Assembly (NCBI RefSeq): GCF_030161115.1
Contig: NZ_BSPQ01000002.1
Location: forward strand, 604,003 to 668,002
Reading direction: 5' to 3'
Origin: Psychromonas marina
Lineage (GTDB): Bacteria; Pseudomonadota; Gammaproteobacteria; Enterobacterales; Psychromonadaceae
DNA length: 64,000 bases
Shown: piece after piece, positions 20,213-30,650 of the stretch
Layout: every line of letters starts with the position of its first letter
How positions within the stretch are numbered: position 1 is the first letter of the stretch
Program-made: the position numbers and the translations under genes
The notes under the pieces: generated by a model
What the model saw: the letters and a program-made list of their open reading frames with translations, nothing else
What the model was told of the DNA's origin: nothing
Database searches by the model: none

Positions 20213-20809
20213 ATGAGCACCTCTTTATTAGATGAATTAACCCAAGCCTTACAATGTTTACCAAGTGTTGGCCCCAAATCAGCACAGCGTATGGTTTATC
20301 ATCTTCTTGATAAAAACCGCCAAGGCGCATTGAAATTAAGTAATGTGTTAGAGCGCGCGGTACATGAAATAGGGCACTGTAAACAATGCCGTACTTTTAC
20401 CGAATCAGACCTTTGTCATCTTTGTGTTAATGAAAAGCGTAATAGTAATGGTGTTATCTGTGTCGTTGAAATGCCTGTTGATGTACTTGCCATTGAACAA
20501 ACTGCCCTTTTTTCAGGGACTTATTTTGTTTTGATGGGGCACCTTTCACCTTTAGATGGTGTTGGACCGGATCAACTTGGCTTAAATTTATTAGAGTCAC
20601 AATTATCATCGGGTCATATCAATGAAGTTATTTTAGCAACAAATCCAACGGTAGAAGGGGAAGCGACTGCCTACTATATCGCAGAAATGTCGAAGAAATT
20701 TAATATTAAAGTAAGCAGAATTGCACACGGTGTACCAGTAGGTGGAGAGTTGGAATTTGTTGATAGTACAACATTATCTCACTCTTTTTCTGGTCGTTCA
20801 GAGATTTAA
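20213..20809 (+). CDS. recR: Recombination protein RecR
   Basis: Part of RecFOR, which loads RecA on gapped single-stranded DNA. The 198-aa protein has the N-terminal helix-hairpin-helix ([17 protein letters not shown]), a four-cysteine zinc finger (C-K-Q-C...C-H-L-C, about residues 57-72) and a Toprim domain ([17 protein letters not shown]) ending in [12 protein letters not shown]. In many relatives recR follows dnaX and ybaB. Here it stands alone behind the sodB terminator, so the usual context is broken. Confidence 0.96.
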   Translation: MSTSLLDELTQALQCLPSVGPKSAQRMVYHLLDKNRQGALKLSNVLERAVHEIGHCKQCRTFTESDLCHLCVNEKRNSNGVICVVEMPVDVLAIEQTALFSGTYFVLMGHLSPLDGVGPDQLGLNLLESQLSSGHINEVILATNPTVEGEATAYYIAEMSKKFNIKVSRIAHGVPVGGELEFVDSTTLSHSFSGRSEI

Positions 20810-20838
20810 CTGGCGATTACTGCTTCGATAGTCGTTTA

Positions 20839-20865
20839 TTTGAGCATGCTATTCGCATGCTCAAA
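20839..20865. terminator. Hairpin terminator between recR and the patatin gene
   Basis: TTTGAGCATGC (20839-20849) pairs perfectly with GCATGCTCAAA (20855-20865) across a 5-base loop. The A/T flanks allow use by both convergent genes, though the T-run is short. Confidence 0.65.
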
Positions 20866-20886
20866 ATAGGGTATTAATCGTGGTGT

Positions 20887-22134
20887 TTAATCATTAGTCT
20901 CTGTGGCTGGGACTTGCTCTGCATTTGTTGTACTGCGCAGATCATACTCATTCCAATTAATTTCTGTTTGCCAGTTATAACCATCAAGTGCATCGTCATA
21001 GGCTAAATCGTACACTGCTCTCATTTCGCTCGGCACAAACTCCATCATTGATTTTATATGGCTTGATTCCTGTGGAATGGTCGCGAGGTGGAAATTAACC
21101 CTTTTTTCCTGCGCACTTTGATAAATACGCGATACGCTGCGGTCAAAAAGCAGATCCATTTCGACGGTAATAAACGAATTTAATACCGTATGTACGTTTA
21201 ATGGTACGGGATCATAGTTATGTCGTTCTCGATATTTACGGTTAGCTATCATGTACAAGTTAGTGTTCATCTGTTTACCGTCATCCAATGTCACCTGTAA
21301 CTCATGTACCCAATCAATAAATAATCCAATGACAAATATATTAGTATAAACACCACCATCAACATGCATTTGTGAATAATGCTGACCATTGACCTCTATA
21401 TCGAAAAATTGAGGTGGGAAAATCACTGGCACAGCACTTGATGCATAAATAATATCGCGATAACGTTGTACTTTATCCTTGTGATTACTTGATGCAATTG
21501 CACCCATATCCCAAATAACTAGCTGTCCGGTATCTAAATTGGTACTGCCAATATATAAACGACGACCTTTCTTGTGCTCTGCAGCAATCTCAGCTAAAAA
21601 TGCTTCATCAATGCCTGCTTTAAGTAACTCTTTCAAAGGTGTTGGGTCAGAGATTGTTGCGTCGCTGAACACACTTAACCAGCTGCTTTTATAAAGATGT
21701 TCAGAAGCTAAATTGCGAAAAATAGGGGTTAATTCATCAATTTTATCGCCACCTAAAAAAGCAAAAGAAGCCATGATAGACCCAGTCGAAATGGCGGTCA
21801 CCACATCGAACTCTGGTATTGTGCCACGCTCTTTCCAGCCATTTAATAGGCCTACACCATAAGCACCACCGGAACCTCCACCGGATAGTGCAAGAATATT
21901 AAAATCTTTTTCTGAGGTACCTTGATTAACGGAGGATATTTTCTCTTCTAATACATTGCCCAAGCTTTCTCTTAGAGTGTAGTGTGAATCATGATTTTTA
22001 ATATCAAGATCTAATGCGCCCCAAGGTAACAATGCCGAATATTCTCCCGGTAAAGGAGTGGGTCGAGTCGCACAACCTGTGATGCTAAAGATACACAGCA
22101 TGATGAGAGCGTTTTTTGAAAATAAAATATTCAC
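20887..22134 (-). CDS. Patatin-like phospholipase, predicted lipoprotein
   Basis: Serine lipase-family protein with the patatin fold. The oxyanion loop is ALSGGGSGGAYGVGLL, the nucleophile Ser is in AISTGSIMASF (Ala in place of the first Gly of GxSxG) and the catalytic Asp is in HVDGGVYTN. I choose the GTG at 22134, with AAGG seven bases upstream: the product then begins with a short signal peptide ending in a lipobox (SITGCA), so it should be lipidated on that Cys and held at the outer membrane or periplasm. A longer reading starts at 22182 and adds 16 residues before the signal. Single gene; substrate unknown. Confidence 0.85.
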   Translation of the reverse strand: MNILFSKNALIMLCIFSITGCATRPTPLPGEYSALLPWGALDLDIKNHDSHYTLRESLGNVLEEKISSVNQGTSEKDFNILALSGGGSGGAYGVGLLNGWKERGTIPEFDVVTAISTGSIMASFAFLGGDKIDELTPIFRNLASEHLYKSSWLSVFSDATISDPTPLKELLKAGIDEAFLAEIAAEHKKGRRLYIGSTNLDTGQLVIWDMGAIASSNHKDKVQRYRDIIYASSAVPVIFPPQFFDIEVNGQHYSQMHVDGGVYTNIFVIGLFIDWVHELQVTLDDGKQMNTNLYMIANRKYRERHNYDPVPLNVHTVLNSFITVEMDLLFDRSVSRIYQSAQEKRVNFHLATIPQESSHIKSMMEFVPSEMRAVYDLAYDDALDGYNWQTEINWNEYDLRSTTNAEQVPATETND

Positions 22135-22397
22135 GAAGAGCCTTTTATAAGTGTTAACAAACAGTAATAGGGGAGATAACATGAAAACGCATGACGTTTA
22201 TACCCTTGCCACTAGCACCAATCTGCGTTGTTATAAAATATCAATGTAGAATAACTAACCTTCAATTTTATACCTAGCATATTGGCACTATTTGCCTGCT
22301 GACTTTGCATTTTGAAGTGGCATGGGCATAACTGCGTCGTCAGTGTCAGATATATCGAATGATACCACTGACGAAGCACGTTAATGTTGTTTAGTTT

Positions 22398-24647
22398 TTA
22401 TTTACCCAACTTTATTTTACGTGTTGAGCCTATCTTTTTTTTCTGAGTCAGACGTTTTTTAACCGTCGGTTTTACTTTGTCTTTCTGATTAAATTGATCC
22501 AAACCAGTGTGGCGACTCAATGCAGGTTGACCTGCTTTACCCGCGCCTTTTTTAACCGTCGCTTGTAACTCATCACGAGACTCTGGTGGTACAAGGCAAT
22601 TTGCACCGCGGCCAATTAATTTACGCGCAAGACCAAGTCTTTTTAATGCTTCACGAATCTCAGGCCAGTTTTCAGGCACATGGTAACGTAAAATCGCTTT
22701 GTGTAATCTCCGTTGACGCGCACCTTTAGTGATAACCACATTTTCGCTGTCTTTATTCACCTTGTGTAACGGGTTCTTTTCCGTGTGATACATGGTAGTT
22801 GCATTCGCCATCGGTGATGGATAGAAATTTTGTACTTGATCTAACTTAAAGTTATTACTCTTCAACCACATTGCCAGATTAACCATATCGGTATCGGTTG
22901 TGCCCGGATGTGCTGAGATAAAGTAAGGGATCAGATACTGCTTCTTATTCGCCGCTTTTGAATATTTTTCAAACATCTGTTTAAAAATTTCATAACTGCT
23001 CATGGTCGGTTTCATCATCTTATCGAGCGGGCCTTTTTCGGTATGCTCAGGTGCGATTTTAAGATAGCCACCAACATGATGCTCAACTAACTCTTTTACG
23101 TATAATGGATCTTCCACTGCGATATCGTAACGTACACCAGAAGCAATCAAGATCTTCTTAATACCCGGTAGTTTACGCGTGCGACGATATAAGCTAATTG
23201 TGTGCTGATGATCAGTGTCCATATGATGACAAATATCAGGATAAACACAGCTTAGTCGACGACAGGTTTGCTCTGCTTTCGGACTCTTACATTTTAAGCG
23301 GTACATGTTCGCTGTTGGACCACCTAAGTCGGAGATCACACCAGTAAAACCAGGTACTTTATCGCGAATTGTTTCAATCTCTTTAACGATTGAGTCTTCA
23401 GAGCGACTTTGAATAACACGTCCTTCATGTTCAGTAATCGAGCAGAACGTACAGCCACCAAAACAACCACGCATGATATTGATTGAGAAACGGATCATAT
23501 CGTAAGCGGGAATCTTAGCATCACCATATTCAGGATGAGGAACACGTTGGTAAGGTAAACCAAATACTGCATCCATCTCTTCGGTAGTTAATGGGTAAGC
23601 AGGTGGATTTACCCATAACAGACGTTGACCGTGAAATTGTGCCAGTGCGCGAGCACAACCTGGGTTAGTTTCTTGATGTAAAACGCGTGAGGTGTGAGCG
23701 TATAATACTTTATCTGTTTTTACCTTTTCGTAATTAGGTAACTGAATGTAAGTATTTTCCCATGGCTTTTTCTTATGAGATTTTGCCATTGGTGGCAATA
23801 CAGTAATCGGTTTGGTGACATCTTCTTGTTCTGCACTACTTTGATCTGCAATCTGCTGTGTTGCACACTGCACATTAATATCTGCATAGGGGTTAACAAT
23901 AGGATCGATTTTACCTAGCTGATCAACTTGCTGAGAGTCAATCCCATCCCAACCTGGTAACGCATGTTTTACTAATACTGCGGTGCCACGAATATCGAGC
24001 ATCTCTTTAGTTGTTTCACCCAACGAAATACGGTGCGCAACTTCAAGAAGTGGGCGTTCAGCATTACCAAATAATAAAATATCAGCTTTTGAATCCAGTA
24101 ATACGGAGTGACGAACTTTGTCTGACCAATAATCGTAATGGGCAATACGACGTAAACTTGCTTCAATACCACCAATCACAACAGGCACATCTTTATAGGC
24201 TTCTTTACAACGTTGTGTATAAGCAAGCACGGCTCTGTCTGGGCGTTTACCACCCTCGTTGTTTGGCGTGTACGCATCATCGTGACGCATACGGCGCTCA
24301 GCCGTATAACGGTTGATCATTGAATCCATGTTACCTGCAGAAACACCAAAAAATAGATTTGGTTTACCGAGCTTCATGAAACCATCTTTACTGTGCCAAT
24401 CAGGTTGGGCAATAATACCAACGCGGTAACCTTGTGCTTCAAGGGTACGGCCAATCACCGCCATCCCAAAACTTGGGTGATCAACGTATGCGTCACCAAC
24501 AACAAGAATCACATCACAGCTATCCCAACCGAGTTTTCTCATCTCTTTGCGCGACATTGGTAAAAAAGGCGCAGGTTTTTCATTACGGCCTTTAAAAGAG
24601 GGATAAGAAAATAGGGGGCGTTCAGCCTGTAGGAGATCAAGACTCAT
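22398..24647 (-). CDS. YgiQ family radical SAM protein
   Basis: A 749-aa radical S-adenosylmethionine enzyme of unknown reaction. The N-terminal part has a cobalamin-binding-like fold region ([16 protein letters not shown]). The 4Fe-4S cysteines are in [16 protein letters not shown] near residue 395, followed by the radical SAM barrel ([36 protein letters not shown]). The C-terminal tail is very basic ([18 protein letters not shown]), suggesting RNA or ribosome contact. Length and order match the YgiQ family. Monocistronic. The family is certain, the substrate is not. Confidence 0.9.
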   Translation of the reverse strand: MSLDLLQAERPLFSYPSFKGRNEKPAPFLPMSRKEMRKLGWDSCDVILVVGDAYVDHPSFGMAVIGRTLEAQGYRVGIIAQPDWHSKDGFMKLGKPNLFFGVSAGNMDSMINRYTAERRMRHDDAYTPNNEGGKRPDRAVLAYTQRCKEAYKDVPVVIGGIEASLRRIAHYDYWSDKVRHSVLLDSKADILLFGNAERPLLEVAHRISLGETTKEMLDIRGTAVLVKHALPGWDGIDSQQVDQLGKIDPIVNPYADINVQCATQQIADQSSAEQEDVTKPITVLPPMAKSHKKKPWENTYIQLPNYEKVKTDKVLYAHTSRVLHQETNPGCARALAQFHGQRLLWVNPPAYPLTTEEMDAVFGLPYQRVPHPEYGDAKIPAYDMIRFSINIMRGCFGGCTFCSITEHEGRVIQSRSEDSIVKEIETIRDKVPGFTGVISDLGGPTANMYRLKCKSPKAEQTCRRLSCVYPDICHHMDTDHQHTISLYRRTRKLPGIKKILIASGVRYDIAVEDPLYVKELVEHHVGGYLKIAPEHTEKGPLDKMMKPTMSSYEIFKQMFEKYSKAANKKQYLIPYFISAHPGTTDTDMVNLAMWLKSNNFKLDQVQNFYPSPMANATTMYHTEKNPLHKVNKDSENVVITKGARQRRLHKAILRYHVPENWPEIREALKRLGLARKLIGRGANCLVPPESRDELQATVKKGAGKAGQPALSRHTGLDQFNQKDKVKPTVKKRLTQKKKIGSTRKIKLGK

Positions 24648-24777
24648 TATTGTTGCCTGTTATAGAAAATAATGGCGCAGTTTAACATAGCTCTGCGAAT
24701 TTCTTAACCGCGAAATTTATGAGGATATGAACAGAGTTATTTGCTGACAAAGTTGGAATGGATTGGGGAATATAAAT

Positions 24778-24810
24778 AGCCCCCACTTACGGTGATGAAA
24801 GTAGGGGGCT
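24778..24810 (-). terminator. Terminator downstream of rnb
   Basis: AGCCCCC (24778-24784) pairs with GGGGGCT (24804-24810), with an inner ACTTAC/GTAG partial pairing. On the minus strand it is followed by a T/A-rich stretch. It lies between rnb and ygiQ, which run in the same direction. Confidence 0.75.
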
Positions 24811-24861
24811 TTATCAGTTAAGCATGTGTTCGCTTAACATTAAATAAGTCGATTTAAGAGT

Positions 24862-26835
24862 TTACTCGGGTACCACCAATGGATCGGCAAGGCGTCCGAT
24901 TAATTGTCCTGTTTCCACTTTAATATTATTAAGCATGACATCGATAATATCGCCTAATTGCATCTCGGTTTGTTCTGCGACAATCACACGACCTAATTCA
25001 CGATCACAGGTGATTTGCTTCGCTTCTTTTGGGTCTTTACATAATAAACTGGCAGGGATGAAGAAGGTTGCACCATTTTCTTGGATGCGTACACGGACAC
25101 CAGCTTTGATAATATCAAAAATTTCCGCTTTAAAACGCCATTGTGATTGCACCTGATCTTTAAGGTACTGGCTGTATAAAAGGTTATTTACATCACGTTC
25201 CGCAAGACGTTGTGACTTACGTGCTTCGTTAAGTTGTGCGCCAATTTCCTCGCTAATATGAACATCATCTGTCTCTAATAGAATCGATTTAATTAAACGA
25301 TGGTTAAGTAGATCGCCATATTTACGAATTGGTGAGGTCCAAGTTGCGTAACTTTCAACGCCCATGGTGAAGTGTTCTTGTGGTGTACTTTTAGTATCTG
25401 CATACGCTAATAATTTACGTAGGCGATGATCTAAATAACAGTTATTCAACAGCGCTGTTTGTTGACGCATTTTGGTGTAACCCGCTAAAGAACTTAATGT
25501 TTCTACGTCAGATTCAATTTGATACTCGGCCAGTAACTCAACCGCTTTGTTTAAGCGATCACTGGCAAAACCAGAATGGACGTTAAATACACCTTGCTGC
25601 TTATGCTTGGTTAAATATTGACCTGCGCAGATGTTTGCTGCAATCATTGACTCTTCTACTAGTCGATTAGCTGTGCGTCTAGGTTCGCAAAGTACTTCGT
25701 AAACTTCGCCTTTATTATTTAGCTTTAAGGTGTAATCGGGTTGGTTTTTAAATACCACGTTATTAGCTGTACGCCATGCTAAGCGTTTTAATGTTGCTGC
25801 GCTCAATGTGTGCAGTTGTTCGCTTAGTTGACGGTTAGGTTTCCATTGATTAGTGTTTTCTGACTCATTTTCAAGATAGTTAGAAACATCACAATAGTTA
25901 AGGCGATAATGGGATTTCATCCACGCAGCAAAGAATTTAGTTTCACCGATGATTTCGCCATCGTGATTAATCTCAATCTGGCAGCACAGTGTGGCACGTT
26001 TCTCACCTTCTTTCAGTGAACATAAACTGTCACTGAGATCGCGTGGTAACATCGGTACATTAAAGTTTGGCAGATAAAGCGTAAAACCACGACGTTTTGC
26101 CTCAGCATCCATCTCACTATCTTCTGGTACATAAGCACTTGGATCGGAGATGGCAACCGTTAATAACCAACCGTTTTCATTACTTTCAATGTATAGCGCA
26201 TCGTCCATATCTTGAGTATTGATACCATCGATAGTGAAGAAGGGCAGTTTAGTGAGATCTTGACGCTCTAGTTCAGGATCAATCACCTGCCATGGGTGGT
26301 TAAATTCAGGCGCTTTGTTGGGTAGTTTATGGGTGGCAACCGTGATTAAACGATATGCAAAGGGATCATTGGCGTCGGCAATTTTTTCTGCGACTTCAAC
26401 TAAGAAACCTTTACCCTCATTTAATGCATGTTTAAGGAGTTTTACGGATACCCAATCGCCATCTTGGTAACCATTTTCTTTGAGTTTCTGGCCACCTTGA
26501 ATTTTGAAGAAACCTTTAATCAATGGATTATTTGCTTTAATGGATACTTTGCCCTGTTGCATAACAAGTCGCGCAACAAAAGTATCTATTTCGCTACTTT
26601 TTAATTGATTCGGCTCTGCACTGCTTTTGTCGCCATTTTCACGAATGAAAGCGTTGATACGATCACCATGAAGTACTTTTTTCATCTCATTTGGTGGAAT
26701 AAAAAAGCGTTTTCCTTTGTCTGTTTCTAAAAAACCGTAACCTTTATCAGTTGCTTTTACGATACCTTGACGCTTGGGAATATCTTGTTGAATCTTTTCT
26801 TTTAATTGACTAAGCAACGGATTGTTTTGAAACAT
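24862..26835 (-). CDS. rnb: Exoribonuclease II (RNase II)
   Basis: Degrades RNA 3'-to-5' in a processive manner. I start at ATG 26835, giving 657 aa, because the protein then begins MFQNNPLLSQLKEKI, aligning with the start of E. coli RNase II (644 aa). A frame opening 16 codons earlier at 26883 adds unrelated residues. Cold-shock domains occupy roughly residues 20-160 (GYGFLETDKGKRFFIPP). The RNB catalytic domain carries the metal-binding Asp cluster TQDMDDALY near residue 210. The S1 domain lies at the C-terminus. Monocistronic, reading away from tRNA-Ser. Confidence 0.95.
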   Translation of the reverse strand: MFQNNPLLSQLKEKIQQDIPKRQGIVKATDKGYGFLETDKGKRFFIPPNEMKKVLHGDRINAFIRENGDKSSAEPNQLKSSEIDTFVARLVMQQGKVSIKANNPLIKGFFKIQGGQKLKENGYQDGDWVSVKLLKHALNEGKGFLVEVAEKIADANDPFAYRLITVATHKLPNKAPEFNHPWQVIDPELERQDLTKLPFFTIDGINTQDMDDALYIESNENGWLLTVAISDPSAYVPEDSEMDAEAKRRGFTLYLPNFNVPMLPRDLSDSLCSLKEGEKRATLCCQIEINHDGEIIGETKFFAAWMKSHYRLNYCDVSNYLENESENTNQWKPNRQLSEQLHTLSAATLKRLAWRTANNVVFKNQPDYTLKLNNKGEVYEVLCEPRRTANRLVEESMIAANICAGQYLTKHKQQGVFNVHSGFASDRLNKAVELLAEYQIESDVETLSSLAGYTKMRQQTALLNNCYLDHRLRKLLAYADTKSTPQEHFTMGVESYATWTSPIRKYGDLLNHRLIKSILLETDDVHISEEIGAQLNEARKSQRLAERDVNNLLYSQYLKDQVQSQWRFKAEIFDIIKAGVRVRIQENGATFFIPASLLCKDPKEAKQITCDRELGRVIVAEQTEMQLGDIIDVMLNNIKVETGQLIGRLADPLVVPE

Positions 26836-26999
26836 ATAATAAAACCTTAAATGAATGCAGGTTACAGAAACAGGAATTAGCAATATAAAGTTTTATCGAG
26901 TGCAATAAAAGAGGCAAACGCTTAAAAGCGTTAAATATACAAATAATTGTAAAAAGTACTTGGCTTTTGTTACCAAGTTGCTATTATGCGCCTCGTTCC

Positions 27000-27090
27000 G
27001 GAGGGGTGGCAGAGCGGCTGAATGCACTGGTCTTGAAAACCAGCGAGGGTTAATAGCTCTCCGTCGGTTCAAATCCGACCTCCTCCGCCA
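27000..27090 (+). tRNA. tRNA-Ser (anticodon UGA)
   Basis: A 91-nt class II tRNA with CCA encoded at 27088-27090. The acceptor stem is GGAGGGG pairing with CTCCTCC (one G-U), discriminator G. The anticodon loop CTTGAAA within CTGGT...ACCAG gives anticodon TGA, decoding UCA/UCG/UCU. The long variable arm (about 27042-27065) is typical of tRNA-Ser. The T-loop is TTCAAAT. Confidence 0.97.
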
Positions 27091-27096
27091 CATTAG

Positions 27097-27130
27097 AAAA
27101 GGCTCATTACTGTAAAGTAATGAGCCTTTT
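27097..27130 (+). terminator. Intrinsic terminator after tRNA-Ser
   Basis: AAAAGGCTCATTAC (27097-27110) pairs with GTAATGAGCCTTTT (27117-27130), with a T-run at its 3' end. It terminates the tRNA transcript seven bases after CCA. Confidence 0.92.
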
Positions 27131-27139
27131 TGCTTTTAT

Positions 27140-27304
27140 GTACTTTATTTATCCGGCTGTAGCACTTTAAATGGGATGAATGACATAAACCATCCTCGTC
27201 GATTATTCTTGCTGTTTAAGCTGCTCGCAACTGCGTTGCAAATTTTGATGTGAAAATACTGCCCTCCGGGTTCAACAAAATTCAAACGGCAAAGGTCAAC
27301 AGCC
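27140..27304. repeat. GC-richer intergenic segment, possible repeat unit
   Basis: Between the tRNA-Ser terminator and the kinase gene lies a stretch that is less AT-rich than the flanking gaps and contains small palindromes (for example GCAACTGCGTTGC around 27230). On the minus strand there is a 13-codon reading frame (MSFIPFKVLQPDK) at about 27182-27141 after a GAGGATGG site. It looks like a dispersed intergenic repeat or a gene remnant; a genome search would be needed to tell. Confidence 0.25.
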
Positions 27305-29641
27305 CTAGTCATTTAATGAATAAAAGACGGTTAATATCTCTCGTATTTTTTCTAATTCATAGGGTTTACCTAAATGACCATTCATGCCAATTTCTTTATA
27401 ATAAACAATGTGTTCTTCAGTAATATTGGCGGTTAATGCGATAATATTTAATTGTTCAGTGGAATATGTTTTACGCAGTTCAATAGTCGCTTCCTTACCA
27501 TCCATTATTGGCATTTGTATATCCATCAGCACGACACGATAGTTATTGTTTTCTATCATCTCAATCGCTTCTTGTCCATTTTCAGCCACATCGACATTTA
27601 AACCGAGTTTAATCAGAAGTTTAGAGGCGATCAGTTGGTTAATTTTATTATCTTCAACTAACAAAATAGTATTATGATGATCCGTTTGAGGAGCAAGCTT
27701 CTCTTTGACTGGTTGAAGGTGTTGATTGTTTAATTGTACTTGAGAAGGTGCTGGATTAATTTCTGCATACTCATTATTTAACACTTTGCTCAATGATAAA
27801 ACGGTCAACGGTTTTGCCAAATATAAAATAGCGTCATCGATGGTTGAGTTTTTTTCTATAAAACCTTGGCTATAGGCACTACAAATAACAAACTTTTTCG
27901 GACAACAGGATTGCTGCTTAATTTCTTTTATGAACGATAAACCTGTTTCACCCTCTAAATGCCAGTCTACCAATGCAATATCAAACTGTTGTTGATGACA
28001 AAGTGCCTTGGCTTCTGAAACGGTGGCAGATAATACGACGCTTGCCCCTAAATATTCTGCCATCTTTTTAATCACACCTTGAGTTACTTTATTGTCCTCT
28101 AATAGTAATAGGCGCATTCCTTGTTGTTTAACGATAGCTGAAGGTGCTATATCGGTATCTGGTACGACTAAAGGAAGATGTACACTAAAGGTTGAGCCTT
28201 TACCTAATTGGCTAGTGACGTTTATATCCCCCTCCATCAAATCAACCAGTAATTTACTGATAGCCAGTCCTAAACCGGTGCCGCCATATTTTCTTGTGGT
28301 CGATTGATCGGCTTGTGAGAAACGCTGGAAAAGTTTGGATTGCTGTTCTTCTGATAAACCAATACCTGTATCTTTAATTTGATACAAAATTTGCGGCGTA
28401 TTATTATCTTCTTGTTGATTTATTATCGAACCTTTCAAAATTACATGGCCATGTTCGGTGAACTTAATCGCGTTAGAGAGTAGGTTCAATAATATTTGAT
28501 TAACACGGACCGGATCACCAACCATTTGATTAGGGATGTCTGGTGCTAAATCAAAAATTAATTCAATACCTCTCTCTTCTGCCACCTTGCCGAGCATCAT
28601 ATTGACATTATCGATTAATTTGTCATGTTGCCAAACAATATGCTCAATGGGCAATTTTCCAGACTCTATTTTGGAGAAGTCCAATATATCATTGATGATC
28701 ACCAGCAATGAGTCTGCAGAGAATTGAATTTTTTCTAAGTAGTCACGTTGTTCTTCATCTAGGTCGGTTTGTAACGTGAGTTCAACTAAACCAATCACAC
28801 CGGTCATTGGTGTTCGAATTTCATGTGACATGTTAGCCAAAAATTGTGTTTTAACTTGTACTGCTTTGCGATGCAATTCTGAGGTTTCTTCTAAGGCGGA
28901 TTGGTGACGTTTAATGATCAGAATAAAAAGAAATAAAAACACTAAAACGACGCTAAACAGGGCAATAAGTTGCTTTAATGCAATTTTATCAATTTCAATA
29001 TTTAATTGTTCAAGCTCTTTAATAACGGATTCTATGACCGGCATTTCTATTAACTTTTGTCGATAACTTGCTGTCAGCTCATAATTATCTAAGACGAATA
29101 AACTATGTAATTTAATGAGTTGTAAGTATTGCCAGTTACCTTGCTGTGTATTGCCAGTATCTATTTTATTTAATAAGTTAACGACCTTTTCTTTGTCTTC
29201 TTGTTTGTGTGTTGTAATAAATGCAAACATCTGCAATCGAATAGCATCCATTAATCCTTGTAATTTTTGATCATTAAGAGAACTGTTTTCACTGATCAAA
29301 CGCTGAGATGTTTTGAGCATGCTGGTGAGTTGGATGTAGTTTAAAGATGTTTCTTTATAGTCTTTTAATAGTCGATTTGATTTCTGATTGAGGGTAGCCT
29401 CAAACAGTAAACCTTCAATTTCAAACTGTAGTTGGGCTAATTTGTCATAATGTAATTGATCACTAAAGTTAGCATTAAGCAATTCTACTTTATGCTGTGG
29501 TATTAATATTTCCAATGTCAATAGGGGAGCCAGTAAGGCTTTTTTGGATCTATCATCTTCTATCGATAATACCCAAGAGGTTGAAAAATAGGTAAATAAC
29601 AGTAAGCAAAATATCTCTGGAATATATTTAAATTTAGTCAC
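27305..29641 (-). CDS. Hybrid sensor histidine kinase with two receiver domains
   Basis: A 778-aa membrane kinase. A first helix (about residues 9-26) and a second (about 222-243) bracket a ~195-residue, mainly helical periplasmic domain I do not recognise. Next come HisKA with the phospho-His in FLANMSHEIRTPMTG near residue 272, a HATPase domain (N-box QILLNLLSNAIKF near 390, then GGTGLGLAISKLLVDLM), a first receiver (about 510-620, Asp in ALVDWHLEGE) and a canonical second receiver (about 655-775, VLMDIQMPIMDG, Lys in LGKPYELEK). There is no Hpt domain, so phosphotransfer must pass to a separate Hpt protein. The GTG start lies one base after the stop of the upstream di-heme peroxidase gene, so the two are translationally coupled. 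Confidence 0.9.
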   Translation of the reverse strand: MTKFKYIPEIFCLLLFTYFSTSWVLSIEDDRSKKALLAPLLTLEILIPQHKVELLNANFSDQLHYDKLAQLQFEIEGLLFEATLNQKSNRLLKDYKETSLNYIQLTSMLKTSQRLISENSSLNDQKLQGLMDAIRLQMFAFITTHKQEDKEKVVNLLNKIDTGNTQQGNWQYLQLIKLHSLFVLDNYELTASYRQKLIEMPVIESVIKELEQLNIEIDKIALKQLIALFSVVLVFLFLFILIIKRHQSALEETSELHRKAVQVKTQFLANMSHEIRTPMTGVIGLVELTLQTDLDEEQRDYLEKIQFSADSLLVIINDILDFSKIESGKLPIEHIVWQHDKLIDNVNMMLGKVAEERGIELIFDLAPDIPNQMVGDPVRVNQILLNLLSNAIKFTEHGHVILKGSIINQQEDNNTPQILYQIKDTGIGLSEEQQSKLFQRFSQADQSTTRKYGGTGLGLAISKLLVDLMEGDINVTSQLGKGSTFSVHLPLVVPDTDIAPSAIVKQQGMRLLLLEDNKVTQGVIKKMAEYLGASVVLSATVSEAKALCHQQQFDIALVDWHLEGETGLSFIKEIKQQSCCPKKFVICSAYSQGFIEKNSTIDDAILYLAKPLTVLSLSKVLNNEYAEINPAPSQVQLNNQHLQPVKEKLAPQTDHHNTILLVEDNKINQLIASKLLIKLGLNVDVAENGQEAIEMIENNNYRVVLMDIQMPIMDGKEATIELRKTYSTEQLNIIALTANITEEHIVYYKEIGMNGHLGKPYELEKIREILTVFYSLND

Positions 29642-29642
29642 T

Positions 29643-30650
29643 TTATTGCACCTCGATCACTTTCGAACTGAAAGCACCCAATAAAGCAACAATATCCCTT
29701 ACTTCCTCGTCAGTTAACACTCTTCCTAACTGAGAACTCGCCATAATACGCACCGCCTCGGGTAAATTGTCAATTGATCCATTGTGAAAATAAGGGCCGG
29801 TATCTGCAATGTTTCGTAGACTTGGGACTTTAAATATATATCTATCTTGATCGCGTTTTGTAACCTCAAACTTGCCTTGATCTAACGTCAGTATTTCAGG
29901 AATATCATTAACACGGCCTAGTTTTTGAAAAATATTACCGCCAATATTTTTTCCTTGGTGGCAACTTGCACATCCATAATTAATAAAATAAGTTAATCCT
30001 CGTTTTTGCTGCTCTGAGAGCGCCGATTTGTCGCCTAATAAATAGCGATCAATGGGGGCATTGGGGGTGATCAAGGATTCTTCGTAAATAGTAATGGCTT
30101 TGATGATATTGTCAGTCGTAATACCCTGTGGGCTTAATTTCTGAAATGTTTTACTAAAATAAGCATCTTTATTTAGCTTCTCAACAACTTCTGCCCATGA
30201 TGAACCCATTTCGGTTGGGTTATGAACCGGGCCTGCGATTTGTTCGCTAAGTGAACTCGCTCGTCCATCCCAAAACTGCCTAAAATTAAAAGAGGCATTA
30301 AACACGGTGGGAGAGTTACGGACACCTTCAGCATTCTTGATCCCTGTTGATACAGGAAAACCATCATCCCCGCCGAAATCGATCAAGTGGCATGAGGAGC
30401 ATGAAATCGTATTATCTTTAGATAACAATGGGCTATGAAAAAGTGCTTTACCCAAGGTTAACCAACGCTTATCAATATCTAACTTACGTGGTATTGGCTG
30501 AATAGGACCATCAACCTGTTCGAAATAGTAGACCGTTTTAATATAGGCTTGTTCTGTGGTTTTTTCTCCGGACAATAAATACACCGTAATAGGAACAATT
30601 GAACACAGAAGAACCCCTAAAATTAATGATATATAGTATTTTGTATACAT
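29643..30650 (-). CDS. Di-heme cytochrome c peroxidase/MauG family protein, membrane-anchored
   Basis: Periplasmic di-heme c-type cytochrome. Two CXXCH sites are present: CSSCH near residue 85 and CASCH near residue 228. Around them are family segments GKALFHSPLLSKDNTISC, RNSPTVFNASFNFRQFWDGR, QIAGPVHNPTEMG and FKVPSLRNIADTGPYFHNG. A hydrophobic N-terminal helix (about residues 6-24) is a signal anchor or signal peptide. I use ATG 30650; an in-frame GTG at 30665 lacks a ribosome site. Members either reduce H2O2 or oxidise protein side chains. The gene runs directly into the hybrid kinase, which is unusual for a detoxifying peroxidase. Confidence 0.88.
   Translation of the reverse strand: MYTKYYISLILGVLLCSIVPITVYLLSGEKTTEQAYIKTVYYFEQVDGPIQPIPRKLDIDKRWLTLGKALFHSPLLSKDNTISCSSCHLIDFGGDDGFPVSTGIKNAEGVRNSPTVFNASFNFRQFWDGRASSLSEQIAGPVHNPTEMGSSWAEVVEKLNKDAYFSKTFQKLSPQGITTDNIIKAITIYEESLITPNAPIDRYLLGDKSALSEQQKRGLTYFINYGCASCHQGKNIGGNIFQKLGRVNDIPEILTLDQGKFEVTKRDQDRYIFKVPSLRNIADTGPYFHNGSIDNLPEAVRIMASSQLGRVLTDEEVRDIVALLGAFSSKVIEVQ

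Noticed and set aside
26893-27093. Open frame antisense to tRNA-Ser (66 codons)
   Set aside because: It overlaps the tRNA on the opposite strand and the encoded peptide is simply the tRNA complement; no ribosome site.
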